Shown in pieces: positions 63,956 through 64,000 of a stretch of DNA of 64,000 nucleotides. Position numbers and translations under genes: made by a program. Origin of the DNA: Paracoccaceae bacterium. GTDB taxonomy: Bacteria > Pseudomonadota > Alphaproteobacteria > Rhodobacterales > Rhodobacteraceae. The stretch lies in contig JALHOL010000003.1 of assembly GCA_022843025.1 (NCBI GenBank), positions 310,001 to 374,000 on the forward strand, given 5' to 3'. Numbering within the stretch: the stretch's first letter is position 1; each line of letters begins with the position of its first letter. The notes below the pieces were generated by a model. That model saw only the letters and a program-made list of their open reading frames with translations. It was not told the DNA's origin and did not search any database.

Positions 63956-64000
63956 TGCGCCTGAACCTGTTGCATGCCAATGACCGGGCGGGGGAATATC
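63955..64000 (+). CDS. Probable FAD-dependent oxidoreductase (gamma-glutamylputrescine oxidase-like), 3' partial
   Basis: Only 15 codons are visible (MRLNLLHANDRAGEY). The NLLxANDRxGxY start is what I recall from PuuB-type amine oxidases, and the position right after a PuuA-like gene fits. The gene continues beyond the window, so the call rests on context. Confidence 0.5.
   Translation, partial: MRLNLLHANDRAGEY

Overview
The window is high-GC DNA with dense, often overlapping genes (many ATGA/GTGA stop-start overlaps). The gene set (hflK-hflC-DUF2065-Do protease, secG-pyrG, DUF1178, DUF2842, adrenodoxin-type ferredoxin, Hint-domain protein, a GTTC-N7-GTTC LexA box, a TTAACCAT CtrA half-site) points to an alphaproteobacterium of the Rhodobacterales (Rhodobacteraceae/Paracoccaceae). 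No rRNA, tRNA, CRISPR array, transposase or phage gene was seen.

Region 1 (1-31.5 kb) is mostly housekeeping. It opens with the 3' end of a polyamine-type binding protein and an amidase. A minus-strand set follows (RNA ligase-like protein, HDAC-family protein, glutathione peroxidase), then small conserved genes, a quality-control operon (hflK, hflC, DUF2065, Do protease), gor-rpiA, an EF-hand protein, GST, L-serine dehydratase, a sulfotransferase, an EamA transporter, thiamine pyrophosphokinase, a large acidic protein of unknown function, purA, secG, pyrG, TerC, rlmJ, PhzF and a TerB-like protein. Three oddities stand out: a stand-alone DnaE2 C-terminal OB domain directly behind a LexA-type box (7.06 kb); a VOC gene whose 3' end is present twice around an inserted secreted-protein gene (24.6-25.9 kb); and three intergenic clusters of AT-rich palindromes.

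Region 2 (31.5-56.8 kb) is an accessory catabolic island. A plus-strand operon encodes a three-subunit molybdenum hydroxylase, a TauE-type permease, a carboxymuconolactone-decarboxylase-like protein, a Gfo/Idh/MocA oxidoreductase and a YdcZ transporter. A long minus-strand run carries an LLM flavin monooxygenase, an alpha/beta hydrolase, several dehydrogenases, a GntR regulator, an NMT1/SsuABC-type ABC transporter, an ACMSD-type amidohydrolase and a polysaccharide-deacetylase-like protein. Beyond it lie LysR, a flavin reductase, a cupin, a 2,6-dihydroxypyridine-hydroxylase-like FAD monooxygenase, a cyclase-family hydrolase, TetR and a PhnD-like protein. Repeated sequence signals allow a regulatory model. 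Three TATTTAT-N6-ATAAATA dyads, at 31.5, 53.0 and 55.2 kb, look like TetR operators joining the Mo hydroxylase, the cupin/FAD monooxygenase pair and the cyclase/TetR pair. A shared 19-nt box about 50 nt before both the LLM monooxygenase and the flavin reductase starts looks like a LysR-controlled promoter pair. A TCTCTGATATWTCA motif lies before both the GntR gene and the ABC operon. The substrate is not known; an aromatic or N-heteroaromatic compound is inferred.

Region 3 (56.9-64 kb) is a plus-strand amino-acid/amine uptake and gamma-glutamylation cluster: a polar amino-acid ABC transporter (one permease frameshifted by an extra T), two glutamine-synthetase-like gamma-glutamyl-amine ligases, a class I glutamine amidotransferase, and the first codons of what is probably a gamma-glutamylputrescine-oxidase-type FAD oxidoreductase. 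This is the layout of a Puu-like polyamine catabolic locus.
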